NCBI GenBank assembly: GCA_037367355.1
Contig: CM074700.1
Coordinates: 1,364,001-1,428,000, forward strand
DNA length: 64,000 bases
Reading direction: 5' to 3'
Origin: Neoscytalidium dimidiatum
Taxonomy: Eukaryota; Ascomycota; Dothideomycetes; Botryosphaeriales; Botryosphaeriaceae
Of this stretch, positions 23,568-34,805 are shown piece after piece; position 1 is the first letter of the stretch, and every line of letters starts with the position of its first letter. Both the position numbers and the translations under genes were made by a program. The notes beneath the pieces were generated by a model. That model worked only from the letters and a program-made list of their open reading frames with translations. It made no database searches and had not been told where the DNA came from.

Positions 23568-24278
23568 GTGTTCAAGACTGGTGCTCTACCGGGCACTCCA
23601 AATATGGCTCCATCGATGAAGACATCTGACTCAATCTACCAGCCCACGAACAGCTTAACATATGCACATTTGCCGTTCGGAAATGGCACGTACACCGGCT
23701 TGCCAGCATCCAAACCAGTGCATACTTCTGCGAACGCGTCAATGCCGATCTCGTTCACGAGAAGCATAACAATGGCTTCGCTGGCTCAATTATCATATAA
23801 CTCTTATCCAATTACTCTGAACTTGACAATCTGGCCCACAGCGACGATCATCAGGCCATCATACAACAATACGACCTGGTTCACGCCTGCCACGAGCATC
23901 TTTACTCCCCCTAAGCCCCATCTGCCCCATCCTCAAAATGCTGGCAGTCAATCTGGCGATGGAATGCCAATCACATCCCCAGTCTCCAGTATAATCACAT
24001 TTCCTACTTCGGAACTGAATTCTCTCAGCAGTCACAATAATGACAGCGGCAGCTACACGCCGTCATTTGCGCCATACCACACTTACTCAAATAGGCCCAC
24101 GTACCCAGCACCGCCTTGGGCAAGTGAGCAAGCTTCCCAGCAAGAGTCTATCAGCATAATTGTGGGTACTGTCTGCGGCGTGGTGACATGTTTTCTGGCG
24201 ACGGTTGCATTTGGTGCATGGTGGATTCACCGGAGAGGCATAAGGAAGGCGCAAGAAGGGAAAGTTGGTAATGGTTGA
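23568..24278 (+). CDS. Ser/Thr/Pro-rich single-pass membrane protein
   Basis: A 236-codon frame without introns; the second ATG at 23604 (MAPSMKTSD) is an equally likely start. The first ~185 residues are rich in Ser, Thr, Pro, Asn and Tyr, with several N-glycosylation sequons (NGT, NAS, NLT, NTT), which fits an extracellular or lumenal stalk. One membrane segment follows near 195-218 (about IIVGTVCGVVTCFLATVAFGAWW), then a short basic cytosolic tail (IHRRGIRKAQEGK). No N-terminal signal peptide is visible, so a missing upstream exon is possible. The layout recalls fungal cell-wall sensors and stalked surface proteins, but no family is recognised. Confidence 0.6.
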   Translation: MFKTGALPGTPNMAPSMKTSDSIYQPTNSLTYAHLPFGNGTYTGLPASKPVHTSANASMPISFTRSITMASLAQLSYNSYPITLNLTIWPTATIIRPSYNNTTWFTPATSIFTPPKPHLPHPQNAGSQSGDGMPITSPVSSIITFPTSELNSLSSHNNDSGSYTPSFAPYHTYSNRPTYPAPPWASEQASQQESISIIVGTVCGVVTCFLATVAFGAWWIHRRGIRKAQEGKVGNG

Positions 24279-25104
24279 ATTAGTGACAGAGGACCTTCAC
24301 ATGTGAAGTGGTGGACGAGTGGGGCATTGGTTGCGAATCATAATAATGATGGGAAAACAAAGGGGAAAAAAAAAAACAGTGTGAGAGTATGCGAGCAGAG
24401 AGAGAAGTGTGGTGGAAAGAGACGTTAAACCAACATTGCACCATGAAGGCGTTTGCTTAACATAAATATTACTACGGAGGCGCCCCCCACTGGAACTGCA
24501 TCTTGGGCTTTGACCGCTTTTATCGTCATTAGAACAGCTGTGAAAATTTTGAAACTCCTCCGGGATCTGGATCATCCGACATGTGCATACCGGCAGGAAT
24601 AGAACCGACGCTGTCTCATTTCTCTCTCTACATCTCAAATGTGCTCGCGCTGTTCCACTATACACCTCCAGCCAAGAACCATCAAAGGCCGTACTTGAAG
24701 TACTGAACATATACCACGGGGAGGACCTGTATAGGCCAGCTACTGATGAATAGCAATCAGAGCGAATACTTGGAAGCTAAACTGCGAATTTCCTGCTGCA
24801 GTTCTATGGAAATTCACGAAGTAGTGGGTGTCTCTTATCCCATACATCAGTGGCTGCATGCAAATCAAACGAAGATAGGGAAAAGACAGAAATAAAGTAC
24901 AGTAAACGATAGAGTGGGGCATTTGATCTCTTCGAAGGGGCTGCGGGGTATGGCTAATTTCTCCGCCATTGAGCGCGAGCCACTGAATCGCGCATCGCAG
25001 TATTTACGCCCACATTGTCCCGCCGTCTGCTGTTTCGCCATGGGTCTATCGCGCTTCGACCACACTCGCATACCTCCGATAGTTAAGCTCAGCCGGCAGC
25101 CGCT
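24279..25104. other. Intergenic, no gene seen
   Basis: AT-richer gap between two plus-strand genes. No coding or RNA gene recognised. Confidence 0.55.
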
Positions 25105-26336
25105 ATGACTCGGGTCCCCGGAGGGACGCAGGATGATGTAATGAGCGGCACAGGGTGCGAGGAGCCGTCGCACAAGCACAACAACAAAACTTCCACTCGC
25201 TCCGATGTCCCGCTCTCGGCCATTGCCTCACCCCTCGTCTTGGGAGGTGCTGGTTTCAGCAACCAGCTTCATCCGAATCCAGCCTCTCTCCCAACGCGTC
25301 ATATAGTAAAGCGCGCCCTCGACCTCGGCGTAAGCCAGCTCAAAGCCCATTTCAACCCTCGTACGTCTACTAACATGTGAAAATGTACGTATAGTTCCGT
25401 GCCATTGACACTTCACCATACTACGGGCCCTCCGAGATCCTCCTCGGCGATGCCTTCTCGCAACCAGACTTCGTTGCCGCCCACCCGAGGGAGTCGTATC
25501 TGCTGATGACCAAATGTGGGCGAATCGCGGCGAACCACTTTGATTACTCCCCCGACTGGATCCGCAAGTCGGTTGCGAGGAGCCTGGAGCGCATGCACAC
25601 CAGATACCTCGATGTGGTGTTCACGCACGATGTCGAATTCGTGACGGTCGAGGAGGCGGTCAATGCGGTCGGCACGCTGTTCGAGCTTGCAGCGCAGGGC
25701 ATCGTACGGTACGTCGGCATCTCGGGATATCCGGTGCCACGCTTGGTCGAGGTCGCGCAGGCCGTGCTGGAGAAATACGGGCGTGGGGTCGATGCGGTGC
25801 AGATTTGGGGACAACTGACGCTGCAGAATACGGTCCTGCTGAAAGATGGCGGGCTGGAGAAGCTGAGAGACGCGGGTGTAGATTGCGTCTTTGCATCAAG
25901 TCCGCTTGCGATTGGGTTGCTGAGGAAGAAGGGCGTCCCGGTGGGCGAACTGGGCGATTTCCACCCTGCGCCGAAGGCTCTAAGGGAGGCTGCGGCAAAA
26001 GCATCAGAGTTTGTCGAAAACCACGGGTCGCACTTAGCGGAGCTGGCATTGAAGTATGCGATTGCTCAAGGTCTAGCTGCAGGGGTTCGCACGGGCTTAA
26101 TGCTGAGTACTATCCTAGGCGGAGGTACGACACATGAGATTGAAGCTAATTGGGAAATCGGCTGCTTGATCACCAATCGTTACGATGAATGGAAGAATCT
26201 GAGAGGGGCAGGAGCGGATAACGGAGACGGTGGAGAGACAAGTGTGAGTGGCCTTCTTACAGAAAAAGAATTTGAGTTGGTAAATGGCACACGGGACATA
26301 TTTGGGCAGTGGCTGAACCACAGCCTTGGAGGTTGA
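25105..26336 (+). CDS. Aldo-keto reductase, Ara2-type D-arabinose 1-dehydrogenase
   Basis: NAD(P)-dependent sugar dehydrogenase of the group that in yeast makes D-arabinono-1,4-lactone for erythroascorbate. Exons 25105-25329 and 25395-26336 join as RALDLG-FRAIDTSPYYGPSE with no frame change; 388 residues. The AKR catalytic tetrad is visible: Asp in AIDTS, Tyr in PYYG, Lys in LMTKCGR and His in FTHDVE. The family segments LVLGGAGF at the start of the barrel, VRYVGISGYPV and the phosphate-binding region near 260 are present. The N-terminal ~35 residues before the barrel are longer than usual; the Met at 25141 may be the real start. The gene lies just upstream of the EasG-like gene on the same strand, but 660 nt apart, so a shared role is only possible. 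Confidence 0.88.
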
Positions 26337-26999
26337 TTGTCATTACGAGTATCCAGCGCTTTGCAAGTGCTCGCTATCCTACACTTGCTTGAAGTATGAT
26401 ATCTCTGTACGGACCGAGTGATGCCGTGGCAAAAAAGCCGATAGTTACCACCTCGTACGCAGTTAAAGTAGTCGTCTGGGCTAGATATTCAACGGAACTG
26501 AATACTTTGTTGGCCGGGCGACTGTTTCGACTACCTGTGAGATGACGCTAGTCTTGCAATGATCTTCCAAGTGGCTTTGTACTCTCCCTTAGTTCACGAT
26601 TACACATCATGAGTCGGTGAGATGTGGCTGTAAGGCTCAATTTTCTCATCGGTGTTTGCAAACTGCAAGGCGGGGTCAAGCTGAACCCACAATCCGACCT
26701 AGCATGTTATCGCCGTTAATTCCGGTAACGCATACCATGAAACAGCAGGATGATACAGCTCAAGACCTTGTATAACGCGCATTCCATGGCATGCACGGTT
26801 GGTGTATTTGTCCTTCCTGGCTTAGCGCTGATAGATCGTGTCCGGGACGGAGTTACTATCGAGGCACGGAGTTAGCCTTTTTGGAACCCTAACTCCTCGC
26901 TTCCATTCATATATATGGCGAACAAGTCCTCTGACATTACTCAAGTATTTGGATCCCCGAGCCGTCAAAGACACTCTCAATTCCCCCACCACCCAAACA
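26337..26999. other. Promoter region of the EasG-like gene
   Basis: AT-richer gap between two plus-strand genes. An upstream in-frame ATG at 26838 exists, but the Rossmann start at 27000 is preferred. No other gene seen. Confidence 0.55.
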
Positions 27000-27978
27000 A
27001 TGGCAGTCTTCCTTACCGGCGGCACTGGTAAAACTTCAAGCCGCATCGCCGTCTTGTTACGGGATGGAGGCATTCCTTTCATCCTTGGATCTCGCAGGGG
27101 CGCCTCTGCTGCTCCATCCGGCATGTATGCGGTCAAATTTGATTGGCTCGATGAATCCACTTTTAGAACACCATTTGAGCACAAATTCCCGAACGGGGAA
27201 AGCATCGAGTCTGTCTATTTGGTTGCCCCCGAGGTCGAAAATCCCACACCAACCATGAATGCTTTTATCGATTACTGCATTCACGAACGTTGCGTCAAAA
27301 GATTCGTCTTAATGGCCGGAAGCTCGTCTGAGCCTGAAGGGTCTGAAGATTATCGTATGGGCGGAGTGTGGAGGCATTTACTCGACTCCGGCGTCGAGTA
27401 TGCCGTCCTTCGTGCTTCTTGGTTCATGGGTATGTAAATGCCGACCAAACATCCTATCACCCATGACTAACAGCAGAATAAGAGAACCTATCGGAAGGTT
27501 GGAGCGTGGCATCCGTAAAGAATGGCAAGCTCTACACCGCTTGTGGAGACGGCCAGATTCCCTTCGTCAGCGCGGATGATATCGCTGCTGTGGCATTCCG
27601 CACACTCACGGATGAGAAGCCTCATAATACGTCATATCGTGTCCTCGGGCCTGCTCTCTTGACTCATGATGATGTATGTTTTCCACTTGCGTAGTATCTC
27701 ACTGATTACCCTCACTAACGTTGAATCAGATTGCGGAGAAGCTCAGCAGGGTCCTTGGGCGCAAAATCGTAAATCTGAAGCCCACGGCCGAGGAAAGAAA
27801 GAAGTCGTTGACAGATGCGGGTATGCCGCTGCACTATGCGGGTCTTATTACGTCCCTTGAGCTTATGGCAGCGAGAGGAGAGGAGGCGTGGGAGGGCAAT
27901 GATGTGGAGAAAGTCACAGGGAGATCAGCGATTTCCTTTGATGATTTTGCGGAGAAGAACAAAGCATCTTGGTTGTAG
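27000..27978 (+). CDS. EasG/FgaFS-family NAD(P)-binding dehydrogenase
   Basis: An NmrA-like short-chain fold of the ergot-alkaloid family that in Aspergillus fumigatus (FgaFS) and Claviceps (EasG) reduces the iminium from chanoclavine aldehyde. Exons 27000-27429, 27483-27673 and 27730-27978 join in frame to 289 residues, the usual length. Visible family marks: nucleotide motif [12 protein letters not shown] at 7-18, [28 protein letters not shown], the joined [43 protein letters not shown], and the C-terminal [15 protein letters not shown]. No prenyltransferase (DmaW type) or other ergot gene is in the window, so the substrate is unknown. A convergent O-methyltransferase ends 173 nt downstream. 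Family is firm; substrate is not known. Confidence 0.85.
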
Positions 27979-28096
27979 TCGCGACTAAGCTATTTATTTT
28001 CAGTTTATGGCTGCTGCTTCTATTCCGTACTTAATTTTCACGTGTTCAATATTGGAATGTACTCCCAAACCACATCCCCACTTTGTTCAAAACAGA

Positions 28097-28118
28097 TTTT
28101 TTTTTTTTAAAAAAAAAA
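28097..28118. repeat. T12/A10 near-palindromic tract
   Basis: Twelve T followed by ten A between two convergent genes; could act as a poor hairpin or as a poly(A)-rich end for transcripts from either side. Confidence 0.7.
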
Positions 28119-28151
28119 TAAGCCACTGAATAATAACCACATAATTCCCCA

Positions 28152-28914
28152 TTATATGACTGTACTGACAGCAAGTTTATCCTGCATATAAGCTTAGCTG
28201 AACATGCCACAATGGAGCTAATAGCCATTGAAAACCTACCTCTGGACCGTTGAACGGCAGCTTGAAATCAGCCGTCTGAGTCTCATACTTGAAATCTTCC
28301 GCTGATCTTTCAGCAACACCTTTCCGAACATACTCCAAGTATTCAGGGACTCCTGGGAATTTGACGTTGTCGGCAAGGATGATGCTTCCCTTCCTGAAAA
28401 GGCCTAATTCCTCGCATGTCTGAAGGTCTGACACATAGAAGTCTTTCCAGTGGTCTAGAAGTATGCAGTCAACCTCCCCTTTCTTCAATTTCCCTTCGGC
28501 GACCAGTCTCCGGAGAGAGTCTTCGGCGGAGCCGACATGCACTTCAACCACATCTTTCAAGCCCGCCAGCTCGATCAGACTCGAAGCGATGGCCGCCATG
28601 ATCGGGGTTTTCTCAAAGCTGATGTATCTTATACTCTTCCCGGGGTTCATGTCTCGTAATGCCGCTCCTAACACGATGGCAGAATAGCCAATGTACGTGC
28701 CAAATTCCAAGAAGACTTTGGGTGGACCAGGAGACGCTTTTCCGAAGACAGATATGATGAAGTTGCTCTTGTCGGACGAAAGGCTCATGAGCCATCTCGC
28801 ATCGTCCAAGGTCCCGGCGTATTCATCGATTGCATGGCCGACTGCCTGCGGATTCCCTCGGAGTCTGTCGATAAAAGTATTTTCATGGATGTAGTTTAGC
28901 AGTTGAATTTCCAT
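28152..28914 (-). CDS. COMT-type O-methyltransferase
   Basis: SAM-dependent small-molecule methyltransferase of the catechol O-methyltransferase group. Exons 28240-28914 and 28152-28181 join as PFNGPE-DKLAVSTVI, giving 234 residues. Visible motifs: KVFLEFGTYIGYSAIVLG (SAM motif I, in place of the usual ELGAYCGYS), RYISFEKTP (acidic residue of motif II), VHVGSAEDSL, and DCILLDHWKDFYVSDL, the metal/SAM DHWK motif typical of COMT, then ADNVKFPGVPEYLEYV. The catalytic metal-binding residues appear intact. No secretion signal. An extra upstream exon is possible. It converges on the EasG-like gene, which raises but does not prove a shared metabolite pathway. Confidence 0.88.
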
Positions 28915-29864
28915 GCTTGCCTGTCTCTATAACGTATGTGTTAGCATAGTAAGGCCCTACTTGAGTAATGAATGAGCAAACTGTAGCAGCCATCGAGTTT
29001 CGATATGGTCTCCTGCTCCTCTTCCTTTGATGGCCGCATGTTCATACGTATTGACAATGAAAATGTATACATACATAAGTCGTATTGGTATTTGGAACCT
29101 CCATGTCGGAACTGCGGCCGGTTCTTGTCACACCTTTCCATTGCGAGTCACTATGGCTAAATGACCCGCTTTGATGTTGAATGGACGCAGTCATGTTGAA
29201 ACTTCGCACGGTTGAATGAGGCGCGGGATGCAGATGTACATCTGGTGGATCTAAGCCACTCAGATGTTTTTATAAGGTGTGTCTGGGCTCCAAGCCCAAG
29301 TTGGGGTCGGAAGAATCGGGATGTGGGGTTAAACAAAGCCGGATGTACCAATGCATGTTCCGGAGGTCCACATATGGGAGTCCGCTGGAGTGAGTAGCCT
29401 GCTCGAGCTGATTGACTTTGCCAGTGCGCTGGACTTGTCGCGTCGGCCGTATCTGCGCGACTGTGTAGAATTACAACGTTGGTGGGGGAAAAAACGTTCC
29501 AGAACCCCGTAAAGTGGCCGGTTAGCAGTACACTACCGGCCCTTTCAAGTACTTTTGCTTTCCCCATGGCTTCTATCCATCCAAAGCGTCAGTGAAACAT
29601 ATTAAGTCAAGCTCCACAGAGCCACAAAACTTTCCAAACCAGATAACAGAGTCTGTATCCTAGAGATATGTTCAGTACCACCTCGCACATGATTCACACG
29701 CCTACCTTTGTTCAGAAAATGCTCTCTCTACTTGTGTTCGCGACAAATTCATGAGAGGAGAGAGTCCATTCATATAAGACACCGCTCCGGCCCAAGCATG
29801 AGTGTTGATCATACCTCTCGACACCACAAAAAAGGTGGCAACATGACCTAAGAGCAAAATAAGT
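28915..29864. other. Intergenic between O-methyltransferase and tRNA
   Basis: Promoter side of the O-methyltransferase. Only short frames; nothing recognised. Confidence 0.55.
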
Positions 29865-29973
29865 GTCCCTACGCAGAATCGAACTGCGGACCTTCGGATT
29901 ACCTCTTCTGAAGAAGAGGTCACACTGTGTGATAGTATGAGACCGACGTCATAACCGACTAGACCACAGAGAC
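29865..29973 (-). tRNA. tRNA-Met (CAT, elongator) with intron
   Basis: The minus strand folds as a tRNA of 73 nt interrupted by a 36-nt intron. The acceptor stem pairs GTCTCTG with TAGGGAC (with G-T pairs); the D arm is GTC...GAC; the T arm is CGCAG-TTCGATT-CTGCG, which also gives the B box. The anticodon loop reads CTCATAA after intron removal, so the anticodon is CAT. The arm closely resembles yeast elongator tRNA-Met (TCAGTCTCATAATCTGA), including the T-T pair at the base of the loop. The intron sits after position 37, the standard place, and itself contains a perfect 7-bp hairpin (CCTCTTC/GAAGAGG). I favour elongator over initiator because of the anticodon arm and the T arm sequence. Confidence 0.85.
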
Positions 29974-30901
29974 TTAGGGAAGTTTTTGAAAATTCCTCTG
30001 TACATGGACGCCAGGGACATCCTAGTCGTGGTAATAACACCATTAAAGGCTGTAAAGTATATAACCTGTGCTCGAAGGCGGGAGATGCCCATCGGTGGTG
30101 TAGATAGTTGGTGTTGAGGGAAAATCTCATTTGCTGTGGGTCCAGCGGCTCTGGCGCCGAAAGGAAGCCGACCGAGCCGAGCTGGAGGCGGGAACAGAAT
30201 ACTGTAGCAATATGACGAGAGTCAGTCGTGCGGGGGGGCCTATAGGTACACTGTGGCTGGGCAGTAACGTTGAGAGGAATCTCAAAGGAGACGTGGTGTC
30301 GGGGAAAACGGAACACAGTGGCTATGCCGAAGACAAGTTGAAGATCCAGTCGCCTAAAGCGGTATAGCGCGGACAGCAGTTGGTAAGGTACTCGGTAGAC
30401 ATACACAGTACAACTAAGACCAGATCACTCTTTTAGCCGAATCTCGGCCAGGGCACGTCCCGAACCAACTAAAAGAAATATCAACAGGGCTGCGACCCGT
30501 ACGTTCAAAAGAATCCCACAATTTTCTGCAGAGTTGCTGCAAGGGAAGGCATCGCACTCTGAACTGGGTTGTGTCGATCTAGTTGTCGGCTAGGCAGCTG
30601 CTAAGGCCATGGAGAGACCTTTAATCATCAAGCGAAAAACAACATGAATGTAAGTCTATTCAGATTCTTCCGGACCGACTCATTGAGTCAACGCTTCTAC
30701 CTGATCCTCAGCATGATAAAGATGCATGGCGTCCGCATGCCATTTTCTCATATCATAGCGCCATCCAAATGCAACCAGAAAATCCGCCCAAGCCAAGTAA
30801 ACGCCGGGTAATTGCCAAATAATCCGTCCCAACAACTGGAGGCAAATCCCATATAGTTTTCACCGTCCTATATATACCTTCATTCACGAGTAATTGTCCA
30901 T
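29974..30901. other. Intergenic, no gene seen
   Basis: Between the tRNA and the 3' end of the Pol III subunit gene. A 234-codon minus-strand frame across 29702-30406 runs through the tRNA on the same strand and has no motif, so it is taken as chance. Confidence 0.55.
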
Positions 30902-32920
30902 TCATCCGACAATTTCGTCCCAGTCAGGTGTGACAACGAATTTGCCACAAACCTGACCAAAGCTCATGGCTTCGCCACCATCCCTACTGACACGCTGTTC
31001 CTCTGGTATGAACCTCGTCACGATGATATCCTGAAGAAAAGAGGCGTCCATGCCCATCGAAAGCTCCAAGCTAGTACCGCCCCAGTCCAAAGTCGAGCGC
31101 CCGCTCTTGTGAACCCGCAGCTTGCCTACCACACCAGATGTGAGTTTCGTTGGAAGTTCCGGGCTCATGGGATCAAAGACCGTAGTCTCGTCTTCAACGT
31201 TAACGGCAGATTTGGTGCCAACCTCAGGTGGTGTTGCGAGGTCAATCGGGTTACTGCGGGATGTTGCCTTCGGAGACGAGGGTTCTTTCTTGATGGTATC
31301 ATCAACCATTAGGCTCGGGAGTACTGGGGGTAGTTGGAAGAGATAGACGCGATCAGCTTTCTTATCGATGGGTTGTTCTTGCTTCTGGGACTCTCCTTCG
31401 CCCATTGCCGTGTCCCCGTCGGCATCGGCAGGCGCATGGGGCAAGACGACTTCACCAAGCTCATCCGCGAGGACCCGCATGCTCTCTTCATGGCGTTCCT
31501 GCTCTTGTTTATCTTCCTCGCTAACAACTGCTGCACGAATGTCGCGAAATCGTGGCTTTCGGCGCTGTTTGATCTTAGGCTTCGTTTTCCGCGAAGTTTC
31601 TGGCGAGGAGGGCGTGTCTTTGACAGGCTGTTCGGGAATATCCGAAGGCACCGTGGTGGACTCATCGGCTGGCTCATCCTTGATCGTCACGATCCCTTGG
31701 TCGTTCTCAGTGTAACCCCATGCACCCTTCCAGCGACCTTGTGACCCAGTGACTTCCACGTCTTTTGCCTTGCCCTTGCCTTTTCGAGGCGATGATACGT
31801 CACCTTCGATCTTGATTTCGGGGTCTCCAGGCGCTTCTGCAGTTATCTTACGAGGAGCGTTCTCATGCTCCCTCCGCCGGATACGCACGGGGGCAAGCCC
31901 GGGAGTATTGAACCTCGTCCTGCTTCGCCTGTTCTGAGCTCCAGTCATTTCCGCATCTTCTTCTTCATCGTCGCTGACTAGGTCGATGGTCTCAATGCGA
32001 TCGACATCCTGACGAGGACCTAATATCTCAATCTCAGGGTCAGAAGATATGTAGCCGTCTTCATCGGCATCTTCAGCTTTAACGGCCCCGCCACTACCTT
32101 CAGACTTGATGATAGTGCGCTCGCGCTTGATGCCGCCCGTGTGAGAAGCTCCGAAGGTCTTGCCGCGGTGTATCATCCGCGAGCGGTTTTCTGTTGAGGC
32201 GATGCATCAGATAGGATCGAGCACTAGAGCATTCGGCATAAGCTTACCATTGACGGTTCCGGAAGCAAACACACCGCCCATGTCCTGCTTCAAGCTTCCA
32301 TCAAAGCCTCGTTGGCCCATGTATCCACCTCTACCCCCACGCCCTCCACGATCGCCCTTCCCACGGCCCCTTCCCCGGTCTCCCCTGCCGCGGCTAGCAT
32401 TCAACTCATTGCTGAGTTCTTGAAGTTTCTCCCTTCTCTTCCTCTCGGCCTCGGCCTCGAGAGCCTCGCGCTCTTCCTTACTTCTGCGCCCCTTGAACGT
32501 GGGCATGCGCGCGACAGCCTTTTTGGCGCCGCGGGCTACGCCAGTGGAAGCAGGCGAAGCAGGCGCAGGTGAGGCGGCTGGCGTCTGCGATCCGCGAACG
32601 GATGACATGCGTGCATCTTCGGGGCGCGATGCGCCAGCGCTGGCGTCGGCTGCAGTATCGGCGTTGGTGGGCTCGGTTGTAGAGTTGATGTCGGCGTCGG
32701 TCATGGAAACATCAGCGTCGGGCATTGGATCATCCTTTGGTATGAACAGCGAATCTTCTTCGGGAACATTGGAGCTTTTTGCTGAGTGCGCAATGTCTTG
32801 CGGCTGTTCTTGAGCGGATGCGACCTGCGCACCACCACGAGCGCCGCGGCCACGCGTGCTTGGACCGCGGGCGCGCCTGGCGCCGCGTCCTCTGCTTGTT
32901 CCTTCGCTCTTGGGAGGCAT
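30902..32920 (-). CDS. rpc53: RNA polymerase III subunit Rpc4 (Rpc53)
   Basis: Subunit of the Rpc37-Rpc53 module of Pol III, needed for termination and reinitiation. Two exons, 32248-32920 and 30902-32190, join as TVN-ENRSRMIHRG to 653 residues. The N-terminus is Arg/Gly-rich (RGRGARRARG, GRGDRGRGRGKGDRG) with an acidic KEEREALEAEAERKRREKL helix between. The C-terminal conserved region has VYLFQLPPVLPSL, KLRVHKSGRSTLDWGG and a terminal block ending KFVVTPDWDEIVG, the signature of the RNA_pol_Rpc4 family. The long acidic, Ser/Glu middle is usual for fungal forms. The gene is followed by PIG-F on the same strand; no shared function is implied. Confidence 0.93.
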
Positions 32921-33568
32921 GTTGGAGCTCGACAGCGAGGTTGGGACGACCAGACGGAGGATGACGGAGAGAAAGAGCTCGAGCTGCCGCTGGGAACTTT
33001 TTTGCGACTTGAGTCAGGCAGAAGTCGCCCCGCAGCTGCTAGCCTGCCAGTACATACTATTGTGCGCACCGCTCCGGCCAGGGCTCTGACTCCGCTTTTG
33101 CACTTCGGTGGGCGACCAACCACAATGCCGCGAAGAATAAGCTGCCAGCAGGCCAAGTCCAACCACGACTGAGGCCGTGCAAGCTCAATGGTATGCTACC
33201 CGGAATCAGCTGCGCGTTGGGTTCTAGAGCGATATCGGACCACGGGCCGCTCACGCATCTGGACCAGCAGGTATGGATCTGAGCTTGGGTGGAAGCTTTC
33301 TCTATCTGCGCCTTGAAATGGATGCTCCGTGTTCGACGGACACTTGAGATGCACCGTCATAACAAAGTCATCGAACCGTGCTGCATGTATTGATTGCCCG
33401 AATTTTTTTTTTCTTTTAAAGAAGAATTTCAGATACGCTGTAACTGCAAGGGCATGGCCCTCGTTCACCTGAGCCGTCCTGGGTTGTACAGTGCATGTCA
33501 CTTCTGCCTCGATGTCGGCCATTGAATAAGCCATTGTACACAGACCTAATATCAGATGCGCGCTTGCT
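32921..33568. other. Promoter region of rpc53 and 3' flank of gpi11
   Basis: Tandem gap on the minus strand. No coding gene recognised. Confidence 0.6.
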
Positions 33569-34458
33569 TCAATCGAATGCGAACGTCTTTCCTCTGAGCA
33601 CAGTGCCGCCCAAAAGCTTGCCTGCCGCATACCCGGCATACGCGCCGCAGACGATGGTGACCGGCCATTTCTGCCATTCACGGTCCCTAGAAATGACGGG
33701 TCAGCTGGCCCAAAATTGTAGAGAACGCAGGGACACCCACCAGTCGAGCGGGATTGGAACAGCCCCAGCCCATGCACCAAAAAGGGTTCCAATTGCGGCT
33801 CCAAAAACCTCGTCCATGGGTACCATCAGCGCAACCAGCTCCCTCCACTTGGCACCATCCACACCAAACGCGTAGACCGTAGGCACAGCAGCAAGATATG
33901 CGATATGGGCAGCGCAAAGGACCGTGTGCCCAAGATGCGTCGTCAACGGCGCGCCGAATAGAATCAGCACAACCGTGAGGAGGGGGACGCCGGCGATGGT
34001 GGAGAGGATGAGGGACAGCACAGCTGTCTGCTAGCTTGTTAGCAAAGCTGAAGTATGAGCACAAGCCATACACCTACCGAGACCTTGCTGCCTGTTCCGG
34101 CTTCCGCCTTGCCTGTCGCACCTTTCCTCCGCGCGCCAGATGGTTTGGAGCTCGAAGATCCCGCGGCCGGCAAGCAAAGGATAGCATAGACGATCTGGAG
34201 AACGCTAAGTGGAACGAGAGCGCTTAGCAACGACGAAACGGGCTCTTCAACAATGCCGTTGAACTGGAGGGCGAGGACCGAGACAATCAGGAATGGGTGG
34301 ATGTGCGTGTAGATGCGCGCAGTCTCCGTATTGAGGGTCTCGATGGGCTTGGAGGTCGAGGAAGGCGAAGAAGCCGACGCGGCGGGAACGGGGACAGAGG
34401 AGGCCTTGGCGGCCGGCTCCTCGATGCGCGTGAAGATTGTCTGGGGTTGTTGCGACAT
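33569..34458 (-). CDS. gpi11: GPI biosynthesis protein PIG-F (Gpi11)
   Basis: Multi-pass ER membrane protein that partners the ethanolamine-phosphate transferases adding phosphoethanolamine to GPI anchors. Exons 34078-34458, 33741-34027 and 33569-33686 join to 261 residues. A soluble ~45-residue N-terminus is followed by several hydrophobic segments: [78 protein letters not shown] and [19 protein letters not shown]. The family signature [12 protein letters not shown] spans the last splice, and AGYAAGK follows. A basic, Ser-rich loop ([13 protein letters not shown]) lies between the second and third segments. Length and topology match PIG-F. Confidence 0.92.
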
Positions 34459-34805
34459 CTTGGTTTACAGGCGGGCCATCGCTCGAATTGAGAGCAGCTC
34501 TGAGGCACAACTGTCGTTTGCTGGAAACGCAGGTAGAAATGCGGTCCGGAGCTTTCTCGGCCGCACGCACTGTGCACGCATCCGACGGCACATCACTATT
34601 GTATTGAACCAAATCCATGGCTACGCTCGACAATGTATCATTCTCCGCGATTCTTAATCCATGGGCGTTTCGATATCGTGCCCCGCATCCTTGATGGTTT
34701 GCCATTGAAAGGGGACAAGGCTCGCGACAACCGTCGAGGGCACACAACGCAGGAGCTGCCCTTTTACCCGTCTGCGCTCCTCTGCTTATCTCGCGGCTTC
34801 AGTAC
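34459..34805. other. Intergenic, no gene seen
   Basis: Short tandem gap between translin and gpi11 on the minus strand; promoter region of gpi11. Confidence 0.6.

Noticed and set aside
23065..27999. Idea of a full ergot-alkaloid cluster
   Set aside because: Only the EasG-like gene fits; no DMATS, chanoclavine or P450 genes appear in the window.
30131..30367. Possible second tRNA or snRNA near the tRNA-Met
   Set aside because: No fold, A/B box or terminator pattern could be found.
29702..30406. 234-codon minus-strand open frame
   Set aside because: It reads straight through the tRNA-Met gene on the same strand and shows no protein-like features.
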